From Bacteroidota bacterium (lineage in GTDB: Bacteria; Bacteroidota; Bacteroidia; Chitinophagales; Chitinophagaceae), in the NCBI GenBank assembly GCA_023387985.1, contig JAEWHC010000004.1, positions 124,001 to 188,000 of the forward strand: a stretch of DNA of 64,000 bases. Reading direction: 5' to 3'. Within the stretch, counting starts at the first letter, position 1, and each line of letters begins with the position of its first letter. The translations under genes were made by a program, and so were the position numbers. Shown piece by piece: positions 26,211-34,081 of this stretch. The notes beneath the pieces are model-generated. The model did not search any database and was not told where the DNA came from. It saw nothing but the letters and a program-made list of their open reading frames with translations.

Positions 26211-27098
26211 CTATTTAAATGTTTTTTTCAATCCCTCGTCAGTGAATACGGGGGAAAATCCAAGTTCATTTTGCGCTTTGGAAATGTGTAGTGTGGAGTG
26301 CACAGGCCGTTTTGCGAGCTCTTGCATTTCGCCGCTTGTAACGGGGGAGATAAGGTTTTGATCCAAACCAAGATGGACGGCAATTTGCAGGGCAAAATGA
26401 TATGGCGTGATGATACCCGGACCACATAAATGCCATTTGCCTGTTTTTTCTTTCCGGATAATCTGATCGATACCCCAAACGAGGTCGTCAACGTAGGTGG
26501 CTGTGCGGTATTGATCGGTAAACACCCGGATGTGGTTACCTGCTTCAAGCTCCCCCTTCACCCATTGTGGAAAACTGCCGTGTCCTCCCGCATAGGCATA
26601 CCCATAAATCAAAACCGGCCTGATGATCGCCCATCTCCCTCCGGTTTCCATAATGGCTTGCTCTGCTTCAACTTTGGATTGACCGTAAAAATTCACCGGT
26701 CCATATGTATCTTCTTCCGAGAATGGCCCGTGGTCACCAAAAACAAAATCGGTGCTGAGGTGTAAAAAATGCGCCCCATGCTCTTTAGCCCATTCAGCCA
26801 GGTACCGGGTTGCATCAACATTTACTTTTCGCGTAAGATCCTGTTCAACTTCGCATACATTCGGGCTGCTCATGGCCGCAGTATGGATGATCACATCAGG
26901 TTGTATTTTATCGAGTACGGTCAATATTTCTTCACGGTTGGTAATATCCGCCTGCAAATATTCTGCATTGCCTGGAAGCTCAACGTGGGGATGAGCAGAC
27001 CTCCCGGTTCCAAACAAATCAACTCCGTTTTGGCCAGCGTAATAGGCACAGAGATGCCTGCCGAGAAATCCGGTGATTCCGGTGATCAGCATTTTCAT
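26211..27098 (-). CDS. RmlD-like NAD(P)-dependent sugar-nucleotide reductase
   Basis: A 295-residue extended short-chain dehydrogenase. The nucleotide-binding motif is TGITGFLGRH. The Ser-Tyr-Lys site is seen in LSTDFVFGDHG and YGQSKVEAEQ, and the TTAAMSSPNVCE-type block and IRPVLIYGY fit dTDP-4-dehydrorhamnose reductase relatives. No rhamnose operon is present, so the substrate is uncertain. Its ATG at 27098 overlaps the stop of the YigZ-type gene (ATGA), which indicates translational coupling and favours this start over 27113. Confidence 0.8.
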   Translation of the reverse strand: MKMLITGITGFLGRHLCAYYAGQNGVDLFGTGRSAHPHVELPGNAEYLQADITNREEILTVLDKIQPDVIIHTAAMSSPNVCEVEQDLTRKVNVDATRYLAEWAKEHGAHFLHLSTDFVFGDHGPFSEEDTYGPVNFYGQSKVEAEQAIMETGGRWAIIRPVLIYGYAYAGGHGSFPQWVKGELEAGNHIRVFTDQYRTATYVDDLVWGIDQIIRKEKTGKWHLCGPGIITPYHFALQIAVHLGLDQNLISPVTSGEMQELAKRPVHSTLHISKAQNELGFSPVFTDEGLKKTFK

Positions 27099-27718
27099 GA
27101 TTTTGGGTTCCATTCGGTTATGGTAATGGGGTGAATCTGGTTGAGTTTATGCAGAATATGGGTTTCATGATTCAGCGGAATGGCGGCATAAATATCACAA
27201 AACAGGGTTTGATCGATCTTCAGGATTCCGCACTCATCCTGCTTCAAAATGGTCATTACCTCGTTGAGTTGCGGATATGTGCAATGGATATGGTAATTGC
27301 GGGTGAGGACTTTATCCACAATCGGGGTTACTTGCAGTGCAAGGGATGAAGCCGTTTTATACGCGTTGATCAAACCCGGCACGCCAAGCAAAGAGCCGCC
27401 AAAATACCGGACAACCACAATGGCTACATTGGTCAGCTCTTTGCTGTCGATTTGCCCGAGAATCGGGCGTCCGGCTGTTCCTGACGGTTCACCATCATCA
27501 TTGGCCCTGAAAAGGTCGCTGGTATGCCCAAGCCTCCAGGCAAAGCAATGGTGAACCGCTTTTGGATGCGCTTCCTTCAATTCCTGAAGGCGTAGCTTAA
27601 ATGCATTCTCGTGATCTATTGGAAAAACATAAGCCAAAAAACGACTTCCCCGGTCCTTAAATTCCGCAAAGCCCCCCTGCCCTACCGTCCTGTAATAAAA
27701 TTCCGTTTTGGCTTCCAT
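27095..27718 (-). CDS. YigZ/IMPACT family protein
   Basis: A 207-residue protein with the UPF0029/IMPACT N-terminal domain: KDRGSRFLAYVFPI, HHCFAWRLG, NDDGEPSGTAGRPILGQI and VVVRYFGGSLLGVPGLINAY. The C-terminal ferredoxin-like domain is weaker. The family is linked to translation stress or ribosome-associated functions, but the bacterial role is not settled. The ATG at 27718 is chosen over a GTG at 27724. It starts 6 bases after the ribD stop codon and overlaps the next gene by 4 bases, so the three genes are one transcript. Confidence 0.88.
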   Translation of the reverse strand: MEAKTEFYYRTVGQGGFAEFKDRGSRFLAYVFPIDHENAFKLRLQELKEAHPKAVHHCFAWRLGHTSDLFRANDDGEPSGTAGRPILGQIDSKELTNVAIVVVRYFGGSLLGVPGLINAYKTASSLALQVTPIVDKVLTRNYHIHCTYPQLNEVMTILKQDECGILKIDQTLFCDIYAAIPLNHETHILHKLNQIHPITITEWNPKS

Positions 27719-27724
27719 GTACAC

Positions 27725-28771
27725 TCAGTAAGCTTCGTTGAGAATGATTGAAACTTCATCATTTTCTACGGAAAATTTATCATTGAGTTTTCCGCTGTAC
27801 CCGCTGGGAGCCGGAACACCTTCACCTGCAAACAGCTTCGAATTCCTGAGTACACGGATCTCATCCCAGAGTCCGCTGTCAATAAAGCGCTGAATGGTAG
27901 AGGCTCCGCCTTCCACGATGACGGATGACAGTTGCCGTTTGTGCAATTCCTGGAGCCAACCTTCGGGATTGAAATTCTCTTCCGGAATTTTTACGCATTC
28001 GGCGTCCTGCAATTTATCATTGGTCAGTACATTGAATACGAGTGTGTGAATGCCGGTATTGAATATGTTCAGTGTTCTGGGAAGGCCCAGTTTGGGGCTA
28101 ATCAACACCGGGGTTGCATTCTTCCCCGGCCAGTCGCGGCTGGTCAGTTGGGGGTTATCATAAAGCGCTGTATTGTAGCCAATCAGGATCGCGTCATTTT
28201 CCGTTCTCCATTTGTGCACCAGTTTACGTGTGGCCTCACCAGTGATCATCAACCGGTCTTTGGATTTGCGGCCGACAATGCCGTCAGCCGATTCGGCCCA
28301 TTTCAGAATAACGTAGGGGCGATGTTTTTCATGAACCGTTACGAAGATTCTGTTTTCCCAGCGGCTTTCTTTTTCCATCACCGGGCCAAAGACTTCCACA
28401 CCTTTTTTCCGCAGAAATTCTGAGCCGGAGCCCCTGGGCTTTATTGATGGATCGCGCATACCGATTACCACTTTGCGAATGCCTTCTTGCATGATCCTTT
28501 GTGTGCAGGGTGGAGTTTGGCCGGTATGATTGCAAGGTTCGAGGCTCACATATAGTGTACTTTTTGAAATCAGGGTTTCGTCTTCTTCTTTTACGGAATC
28601 AAGGCAGTTGATTTCAGCATGATTGCCACCGTAATCCGCGTGAAACCCTTCGCCAATTATGCGGCCATTATGTACAAGTACAGATCCAACGAGGGGATTG
28701 GGAGCCACACTCCCTTTTCCGAGCTCAGCCAGTTGCAGGCATCGCTTCATATATTTTTCATGATTCTCCAT
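27725..28771 (-). CDS. ribD: Bifunctional riboflavin deaminase/reductase RibD
   Basis: A 348-residue enzyme that deaminates the pyrimidine intermediate from GTP cyclohydrolase II and then reduces its ribose, in riboflavin synthesis. The deaminase domain (1-145) has zinc motifs HAEINCL and PCNHTGQTPPC plus NPLVGSVLVHNG. The reductase domain (about 150-348) has VILKWAESADGIVG, KWRTENDAILIGYNTA and SVIVEGGASTIQRFI. The ATG at 28771 (MENHEKYMKRC) fits family N-termini. No FMN riboswitch was seen in the 60-base gap to the divergent prmC gene. Confidence 0.95.
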   Translation of the reverse strand: MENHEKYMKRCLQLAELGKGSVAPNPLVGSVLVHNGRIIGEGFHADYGGNHAEINCLDSVKEEDETLISKSTLYVSLEPCNHTGQTPPCTQRIMQEGIRKVVIGMRDPSIKPRGSGSEFLRKKGVEVFGPVMEKESRWENRIFVTVHEKHRPYVILKWAESADGIVGRKSKDRLMITGEATRKLVHKWRTENDAILIGYNTALYDNPQLTSRDWPGKNATPVLISPKLGLPRTLNIFNTGIHTLVFNVLTNDKLQDAECVKIPEENFNPEGWLQELHKRQLSSVIVEGGASTIQRFIDSGLWDEIRVLRNSKLFAGEGVPAPSGYSGKLNDKFSVENDEVSIILNEAY

Positions 28772-28833
28772 CATCGTTAAGATATTGATTGGGCTTAAAG
28801 ATACGCCAAATCCCAAATTCATTAATTTGCACC

Positions 28834-29661
28834 ATGCCACTTCAACCCTGGAAAAAGAAATTTATCGGGCATTTGTTGCCCCTTTACGGCGAAGCGGAAA
28901 GCCGTGCCGTTGCCCATATTGCCATGGAAGAATTACAGGCAAAAAACTTGTCAATGGAGGCTTTTGAGGCGCTGGCGCAACAATGGCTGGAACAGTTGAT
29001 AAAGTCGCGGCCCATTCAGTATGTAACCGGCAAAGCGCATTTTTACAAAAGGGAATTTTTCGTAAATGAATATGTGCTGATTCCAAGACCCGAAACGGAA
29101 GAGCTGGCAGGCCTGGCCATCGAATTGCTGAGAGTCAGACATGAGGCGGAAATTATTGATGTCGGAACCGGGAGCGGATGCCTGCCCATTACCCTGGCCA
29201 AAGAATTGCCTGGTGCAAAAATTTCTGCAGTGGATATCAGCAGTGACGCTCTTGAAGTTGCCCGTAAAAATGCCCGTGACCTGGATGCAAAAATCGTATT
29301 GCTGCAGTTGGATTTCCTTCACGATGCTGGAGGGATTTCCGGAAAATATGACCTGATTATTTCCAATCCACCTTATATACCGGCGCGGGAAAAAGAATTG
29401 CTGAATGTAAATGTGACACGCTGGGAACCTCATGTTGCACTTTTTGTTCCGGATGATGACCACCTCATTTTTTATCGCCACCTTTCGGCATTTGCCGCAC
29501 GTGCCCTGAAGCCGGACGGATACCTGCTGGTAGAATGTCACCAGGCATTCTCCGCTGAAATAAAAAAGCTATTTGAACAGAAGGCACTACAGGCTGAATT
29601 GCTATTCGACTGGTCAGGCAATGCCCGGTTCGTAAAAGCGCAACTCCAAGCCGCTTTCTGA
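28834..29661 (+). CDS. prmC: Release-factor glutamine N5-methyltransferase PrmC
   Basis: A 275-residue AdoMet enzyme that methylates the GGQ glutamine of release factors. It has an N-terminal helical domain (residues 1-80), motif I IIDVGTGSGCLPITLA, and the active-site ISNPPYIP. The substrate-recognition block RPIQYVTGKAHFYKREFFVN and VLIPRPETEEL is intact. The start MPLQPWKKKF at 28834 is preferred; an upstream in-frame ATG at 28789 would overlap the ribD promoter area. It is divergent from ribD. Confidence 0.95.
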   Translation: MPLQPWKKKFIGHLLPLYGEAESRAVAHIAMEELQAKNLSMEAFEALAQQWLEQLIKSRPIQYVTGKAHFYKREFFVNEYVLIPRPETEELAGLAIELLRVRHEAEIIDVGTGSGCLPITLAKELPGAKISAVDISSDALEVARKNARDLDAKIVLLQLDFLHDAGGISGKYDLIISNPPYIPAREKELLNVNVTRWEPHVALFVPDDDHLIFYRHLSAFAARALKPDGYLLVECHQAFSAEIKKLFEQKALQAELLFDWSGNARFVKAQLQAAF

Positions 29662-29697
29662 ATGACACTTATCTTTGCAACATTCTAAACCTAGATC

Positions 29698-31035
29698 ATG
29701 GAACATGCCCTTCTTGCGATTTCACCAATCGATGGCCGTTATAAAAAGCAAACCGAATCCCTGGAATCCTATTTTTCAGAATTTGCACTTATCCGCTACC
29801 GGGTGTGGGTGGAAGCGGAATATTTTTTGTTGCTGAACCAGCTGGGTTTGTTTAAACTGGACGAAAAGATTATAGCCAATCTCAAAGGATTGCCCAATGA
29901 TTTTTCCATGGAAGATGCCATAACCGTAAAAGAAATTGAGCGTACCACCAACCACGATGTAAAAGCTGTGGAATATTTCATCAAGCAAAAACTTGCAGAA
30001 TGGGCACCGGGAAACACCTTTTCAGAATTCGTTCATTTCGGGCTAACGAGCCAGGATGTAAACAACACCGCCATTCCCCTGAGCTGGAAAATGGCTTTGG
30101 AAAACGAATACCTGCCTGCTGTTTTGAACCTTCACCGGTCACTTCAAAAGATGGCCAAACCCTGGATGAAAATACCAATGCTTGCCCGCACCCATGGTCA
30201 GCCTGCATCGCCAACCACTATGGGTAAAGAATGGATGGTTTTTGTGGAACGCATCGAAAACCAGCTTGAAATGCTTACGCAGATTCCTTTTGCTGCAAAG
30301 TTTGGCGGGGCTACAGGAAATTTCAACGCACACAAACTGGCATACCCAAAAATCAACTGGATTGAACAAGGCAACCATTTTGTGAATGACATCCTGGGCC
30401 TGCAACGCATGCAATACACGACGCAAATAGAACACTACGATTCGCTGGCCGCACACTTTGACAGCATAAAGCGGGTGAACGTTATCCTGCTGGATTTCTG
30501 CCGCGATATCTGGACCTATATCAGCATGGATTATTTCAAGCAAAAGACAAAAGAAGGTGAAGTTGGCAGTAGCGCCATGCCCCATAAAGTCAACCCTATT
30601 GATTTTGAGAATGCCGAAGGCAACTTGGGCATTGCCAATGCCCTGTTTGAACATTTATCCGCCAAACTACCAATCAGCCGGCTGCAACGCGACCTTACGG
30701 ACAGCACCGTGTTACGCAATATTGGTGTACCACTCGCCCATACCCTGGTTGCCATGAAAAGTATAGAAAAAGGTTTGGGCAAACTCATTTTGAACGAGGC
30801 TAAACTGGATGCTGATCTGGAAAATAACTGGGCCGTTGTGGCCGAAGCCATCCAAACCGTACTGCGGCGTGAAAAATATCCACAACCCTATGAAGCCTTG
30901 AAAAAACTTACCCGTGGAGCATCAGGCATCACCCAGAAAGCAATCCATAAATTTATTGATGGGCTCGATGTAAAAGAACCAGTCAAAAAAGAATTAAAGA
31001 AAATTACGCCACAGAATTATATTGGGTATTGTTGA
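29698..31035 (+). CDS. purB: Adenylosuccinate lyase PurB
   Basis: A 445-residue fumarase/aspartase-superfamily enzyme that acts twice in purine synthesis (SAICAR to AICAR, adenylosuccinate to AMP). The superfamily signature GSSAMPHKVNPIDFENAEGN is present. So are ISPIDGRYKKQTESL, the TSQDVNNTA substrate site, ARTHGQPASPTTMGKE with its catalytic His, and ATGNFNAHKLAYP. The length fits the E. coli-type branch. A TATCTTTG -7 element at 29670-29677 lies 20 bases before the ATG, although a good -33 element was not found. Confidence 0.96.
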   Translation: MEHALLAISPIDGRYKKQTESLESYFSEFALIRYRVWVEAEYFLLLNQLGLFKLDEKIIANLKGLPNDFSMEDAITVKEIERTTNHDVKAVEYFIKQKLAEWAPGNTFSEFVHFGLTSQDVNNTAIPLSWKMALENEYLPAVLNLHRSLQKMAKPWMKIPMLARTHGQPASPTTMGKEWMVFVERIENQLEMLTQIPFAAKFGGATGNFNAHKLAYPKINWIEQGNHFVNDILGLQRMQYTTQIEHYDSLAAHFDSIKRVNVILLDFCRDIWTYISMDYFKQKTKEGEVGSSAMPHKVNPIDFENAEGNLGIANALFEHLSAKLPISRLQRDLTDSTVLRNIGVPLAHTLVAMKSIEKGLGKLILNEAKLDADLENNWAVVAEAIQTVLRREKYPQPYEALKKLTRGASGITQKAIHKFIDGLDVKEPVKKELKKITPQNYIGYC

Positions 31036-31105
31036 GGCTGATAAGACCCCGACTTGGCTACAGGGTCCCTCGGTCATGACATCGCAGTGGCTCCTTTTTC
31101 ATTTA

Positions 31106-31265
31106 CCGCTTACGAAAGCAAGCTTTCGGCACCTCCCGGACAAATAACTGGATTGCTGCGCGATCCAATACGTCCGCGAGTGGGGCTAAAAGAAACTCCT
31201 TCCGGAATACGCCAGAGGCGTATTGGGGTTTTTTCATGTGCCGCTTACGAAAGCAAGCTTTCGGC
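31106..31265. repeat. Two copies of a 25-bp palindrome-containing repeat
   Basis: An identical 25-base element occurs at 31106-31130 and 31241-31265, with 110 bases between copies. Each contains the palindrome CGAAAGCAAGCTTTCG and is preceded by a T-run ending in CAT. It lies in the gap between purB and tRNA-Leu(GAG). Confidence 0.85.
31206..31234 (+). terminator. Possible terminator for rightward transcription from purB
   Basis: Perfect 8-bp stem AATACGCC/GGCGTATT with loop AGA, followed by GGGG and six T. It is 170 bases after purB; the four G before the T-run make it less typical. Confidence 0.55.
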
Positions 31266-31275
31266 GCGTCCCATG

Positions 31276-31304
31276 AAAAAACCCCTCCTCACCGGAAGGG
31301 GTTT
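31276..31304 (-). terminator. Terminator of tRNA-Leu(GAG)
   Basis: On the minus strand, AAACCCCT and AGGGGTTT arms enclose TCCGGTGAGG, followed by T residues. It begins 5 bases after the tRNA 3' end. Confidence 0.75.
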
Positions 31305-31308
31305 CTTG

Positions 31309-31393
31309 TGCCCAGGACTGGATTCGAACCAGCACGTCCTTTACGAACACCACCACCTCAAAGTGGCTTGTCTACCAATTTCAACACCTGGGC
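31309..31393 (-). tRNA. tRNA-Leu (anticodon GAG)
   Basis: An 85-base class II tRNA on the minus strand. Acceptor GCCCAGG pairs with CCTGGGC, with discriminator A. D-arm TTGAAATTGGTAGACAA; anticodon stem CCACT/GGTGG (one T-G pair) with loop TTGAGGT, anticodon GAG. The long variable arm is typical of Leu, and the T-loop is TTCGAAT. A probable promoter (TTTG, 20 bp, GATATTTG) lies at 31421-31452 on the same strand. Confidence 0.94.
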
Positions 31394-31443
31394 ATTCATG
31401 GGTGTTTATGAAAAGGGATGCAAATATCTAATGGATTCAGATT

Positions 31444-32622
31444 TCAACCAAAACTGTTTTCCTTAATTTTTCCTGCAGGTAAAACCATCCGAAAAGTGGT
31501 TCCTTTTCCAGGTTCAGAATACCTCACGTATAACCGGCCTTTATGGAATTCTTCCACGATTCGCTTGCTCAGGGTGAGGCCAAGACCCCATCCCCTCTTT
31601 TTGGTTGTATAACCGGGTTGAAACACCTGTTGCCAGTCTCCGCCTTTGATGCCTTTCCCGGTGTCAGTCACGTCAATTACCACTTCATTTTCAGGCTGGC
31701 TCAGTTCCACTTTTATCCGGCCTTTACCATCCATGGAATCGAGAGCGTTTTTGAGGAGGTTTTCCAATGCCCAGCTCAGCAAAGTTGGGGAGCAACTGAT
31801 TTCTACATTTTCAGGCGGCAGAATGGTTTCAAAATTTACACGTCCCGGTGCGCGTTTTTTCATGTAACCGACCATTTCCATCACGAGGCTGCCAATATCC
31901 TTCACCTGGAAACTCGGCCGGCTACCCACTTTGCTGAAACGGTCACTTACGAGATTGAGCCGGTTCACATCTTTCTCCAGCTCATCCACAATTTCCTGTG
32001 GAACACGTTCATCCTGCGAAAGCATAGCGATCCATCCCTGCAGGCTGCTGATGGGTGTTCCGAGCTGATGGGCGGTTTCTTTAGCCATACCGGCCCATAA
32101 CTGGCTTTGCGTGCTCTTGTGCCTGGCATTCAGCAACCCGATGAGCATGCCTACGAACAAGATCACGATTACCATTTGCACAATCGGATAATAGCGGATC
32201 TGATTGCGCAGTTTGGTATTGCCATAATAAACCTGGTAAGCAAGCCGTGGTGAGTCGGTGATCACCCATTCAATGGGTCTGTGCTGGCCTCTGAATTCTG
32301 CGAGTTTTTCCTGCAAATACGCGGGATCCGTTTTTACATTGGCGGAATCCAGGTTGCGGAAATCAACGATCTTACCCGCTTCGGTAATCGCGATCATGGG
32401 AATGTCCTCATTGTTCACCATCATTACATTGCTTAGTGCGATACTTCCCGGTTCCTGGCTCGATTGCAAAACCTGGTTGGCCAGGATCCACTCTTCCACC
32501 CGCTGTCGCTCCTCATTCTCAAGTTTTTTGCTTAAAAAAGCGGCATAAACAACTGAACCGGCCACAATAACAACGGCAAGAATAAACATCAACGCCTGCA
32601 AACCGGATATACGTCTAAGCAT
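31444..32622 (-). CDS. Membrane sensor histidine kinase
   Basis: A 392-residue kinase. Two transmembrane helices (near 8-30 and 145-165, IVQMVIVILFVGMLIGLL) flank an extracytoplasmic sensor region of about 110 residues. The HisKA domain has His185 in KETAHQLGTPISSLQ, a variant of the usual H-box with QLGTP. The HATPase domain shows N-box LENLLKNALDS, G1 DVTDTGKGIKGG and G2 RGWGLGLTLSKR. No response regulator is adjacent, so this is an orphan kinase. The gene reads toward tRNA-Leu(GAG), and the tRNA promoter overlaps its 3' end. Confidence 0.9.
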   Translation of the reverse strand: MLRRISGLQALMFILAVVIVAGSVVYAAFLSKKLENEERQRVEEWILANQVLQSSQEPGSIALSNVMMVNNEDIPMIAITEAGKIVDFRNLDSANVKTDPAYLQEKLAEFRGQHRPIEWVITDSPRLAYQVYYGNTKLRNQIRYYPIVQMVIVILFVGMLIGLLNARHKSTQSQLWAGMAKETAHQLGTPISSLQGWIAMLSQDERVPQEIVDELEKDVNRLNLVSDRFSKVGSRPSFQVKDIGSLVMEMVGYMKKRAPGRVNFETILPPENVEISCSPTLLSWALENLLKNALDSMDGKGRIKVELSQPENEVVIDVTDTGKGIKGGDWQQVFQPGYTTKKRGWGLGLTLSKRIVEEFHKGRLYVRYSEPGKGTTFRMVLPAGKIKENSFG

Positions 32623-32741
32623 TTTTCTAAGGTAATGCCCAAAATGATATGGGTTGAATTTTTAGGAATAATTCAATTCAATCACACAATGTAATTTGAA
32701 GGATCATTTCCCTTATTTTTGCATGCGTTAACAAGAAACCT

Positions 32742-32957
32742 ATGTCTGACGAAATTTTGTACCAGGAAAACCCCAATGACCAGGAATTTGGAAAAGATCG
32801 TGTGACCACTTCCCGTTATCTTTTTTACCTGAATGCACTGTTGATGCTTGCCTTCCTGATCGGATGCAGTTATAATCTGTACCGGGCTTCGCAATTTGAA
32901 TCAAAGCCTAAGGTGGAAGTAAACAGCAGTAGTGAGTATAAACCGGTTTACAAATAA
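32742..32957 (+). CDS. Small single-pass membrane protein, unknown function
   Basis: A 71-residue protein with an acidic N-terminus (SDEILYQENPNDQEFGKD), one transmembrane helix near 27-47 (FYLNALLMLAFLIGCSYNLY) and a short polar tail. A TATTTTTG element at 32714-32721 lies 20 bases before the ATG, which supports expression. No family is recognised. It is divergent from the histidine kinase and upstream of tRNA-Gly. Confidence 0.65.
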   Translation: MSDEILYQENPNDQEFGKDRVTTSRYLFYLNALLMLAFLIGCSYNLYRASQFESKPKVEVNSSSEYKPVYK

Positions 32958-32966
32958 AAAAAATTA

Positions 32967-32997
32967 TTTGCCAGGGAAAGGGTTTGCCTTATTTTTG
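32967..32997 (+). promoter_or_regulatory. Promoter of tRNA-Gly(GCC)
   Basis: TTTG at 32967-32970, a 19-bp spacer, then TATTTTTG at 32990-32997: an exact Bacteroidota consensus arrangement. The tRNA starts 72 bases further on. Confidence 0.75.
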
Positions 32998-33069
32998 CAA
33001 ACCCAAAAGCAAAAAAAGCCTTTGGCTAACAGATCTTTTTTCAGTTATTCACGGCAATTGCCGGTAAAC

Positions 33070-33142
<73 letters not shown>

Positions 33143-33155
33143 CAAAAACTTCCTG

Positions 33156-33177
33156 ATCCTGAATCGGGATTTTTTTT
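33156..33177 (+). terminator. Terminator of tRNA-Gly(GCC)
   Basis: Stem ATCCT/GGGAT (one T-G pair) with loop GAATC, followed by eight T starting with the last stem base. The stem resembles the TCCCGA/TCGGGA palindromes found nearby. Confidence 0.75.
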
Positions 33178-33202
33178 GTGATTAAGGTGAGCCTAAATTA
33201 TT

Positions 33203-33496
33203 GCCCGCCCTGGTGGTGGATCCCGAAGTATCGGGAGGTAGACACGCCCCGACTAAGTCGAGGTCGGCAGCAATGCCAAAGTGAGCTCTTCGAAATTATT
33301 GCCCGCCCTGGGTGGTGGATCCCGAAGTATCGGGAGGTAGACACGCCTCGACTAAGTCGAGGTCGGCAGCAATGCCAAAGTGAGCTCTTCGAAATTTTGC
33401 CCGCCCTGGTGGTGGATCCCGAAGGATCGGGAGGTAGACACGCCCCGACTAAGTCGAAGTCGGCAGCAATGCCAAAGTGAGCTCTTCGAAATTATT
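33203..33496 (+). repeat. Three 98-bp tandem units derived from tRNA-Leu(UAA)
   Basis: Units at 33203-33300, 33301-33398 and 33399-33496 are nearly identical and end exactly where the intact tRNA-Leu(UAA) region begins. Each shares with that tRNA the 5' flank GCCC, the acceptor/D-arm start GCCCTGGTGGTGGA, GGTAGACACGC and the variable-arm core CAGCAATGC. The D-loop is replaced by palindrome TCCCGA-N4-TCGGGA. The anticodon stem-loop is replaced by CCTCGA-CTAAG-TCGAGG (perfect only in unit 2). The 3' acceptor strand is missing, so none can be a normal tRNA. Unit 2 has one extra G in the first block. Confidence 0.9.
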
Positions 33497-33500
33497 GCCC

Positions 33501-33586
33501 GCCCTGGTGGTGGAATTGGTAGACACGCAGGACTTAAAATCCTGTCTGCAGCAATGCAGGTGCGGGTTCAAGTCCCGCCCGGGGCA
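33501..33586 (+). tRNA. tRNA-Leu (anticodon UAA)
   Basis: An 86-base class II tRNA. Acceptor GCCCTGG/CCGGGGC (one T-G pair), discriminator A at 33586. Anticodon stem CAGGA/TCCTG with loop CTTAAAA, anticodon TAA. The variable arm CTGCA-GCAA-TGCAG closes with a GCAA tetraloop, and the T-loop is TTCAAGT. It is preceded directly by three tRNA-like tandem units, and no clear promoter lies immediately upstream. Confidence 0.95.
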
Positions 33587-33590
33587 CATT

Positions 33591-33614
33591 AAAAGCGACT
33601 TATGTCGCTTTTTT
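33591..33614 (+). terminator. Terminator of tRNA-Leu(UAA)
   Basis: Perfect 9-bp stem AAAAGCGAC/GTCGCTTTT with loop TTAT, continuing into a six-T run, starting 5 bases after the tRNA. Confidence 0.9.
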
Positions 33615-33688
33615 CAAATCAACCAAATCAACTTTACTTCCTCTTACGGGCATGGTTCTTGCAACTTTCGCAATTAAAACAAATTGCC

Positions 33689-34081
33689 ATGGAAGTAAAA
33701 TTCAATAACCCAACTGATTTGCGGCCCGAGGGTGACCGTGTACTGAATGCACCCGTCGTGAAAATTGATCTCAATGAATACATTGATCAGCTTAAAGATG
33801 AAAAAACCTGGAAGGAAGGTGACCGCAATTCCATTACCGTTTTTAAAAGTGACAATACCACTATAGTCCTGGTCGCTATGAAGAAAGGCGCTGTAATGGA
33901 AAGATATACAGTGGATGGAATGGTTAATATACACGTTTTGGAAGGCAAAATTGAATTGACCACTCCCGAATGGTCTGAAATCTTGCGTAAAGGGATTATG
34001 GTTAATTTACACAGGGACATTGAGCATCAGCTTAAATCGCATGATCGTACCGTTTTCCTGCTGAATGTGAATACGGCCTAG
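33689..34081 (+). CDS. Cupin-fold small protein
   Basis: A 130-residue cytosolic protein. The pattern ITVFKSDNTTIVLVAMKKGAV, then VDGMVNIHVLEGKIEL and KGIMVNLHRDIEHQLKSHD matches the two conserved cupin motifs, although the metal-binding histidines are only partly kept (HVLEG, HRDIEHQL). The ATG at 33689 is chosen; the longer frame from 33602 begins inside the tRNA terminator. Function is unknown; cupins of this size often bind small ligands or act as stress proteins. Confidence 0.7.
   Translation: MEVKFNNPTDLRPEGDRVLNAPVVKIDLNEYIDQLKDEKTWKEGDRNSITVFKSDNTTIVLVAMKKGAVMERYTVDGMVNIHVLEGKIELTTPEWSEILRKGIMVNLHRDIEHQLKSHDRTVFLLNVNTA

Larger units (their letters stand above)
31192..31305. repeat. 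Nested inverted repeat next to tRNA-Leu(GAG)
   Basis: The outer arms GAAACTCCTTCCGG (31192-31205) and CCGGAAGGGGTTTC (31292-31305) match with one mismatch. The inner arms GGGGTTTTTTCATG (31225-31238) and CATGAAAAAACCCC (31272-31285) are perfect. The palindromic 25-base repeat sits at the centre. The whole could fold into a cruciform of about 114 bp and looks like two opposed terminator-like units. Confidence 0.8.

Noticed and set aside
28772..28833. FMN riboswitch before ribD
   Set aside because: Only about 60 bases separate ribD from prmC, with no conserved RFN motifs.
33203..33496. CRISPR array
   Set aside because: The units are contiguous 98-bp copies without unique spacers, and no cas genes are present.
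33178..33592. Overlapping frames giving repeated peptides such as WWIPKYREVDTPRLSR
   Set aside because: They are translations of the tRNA-like tandem units and the tRNA gene itself, with no start signal or protein family.
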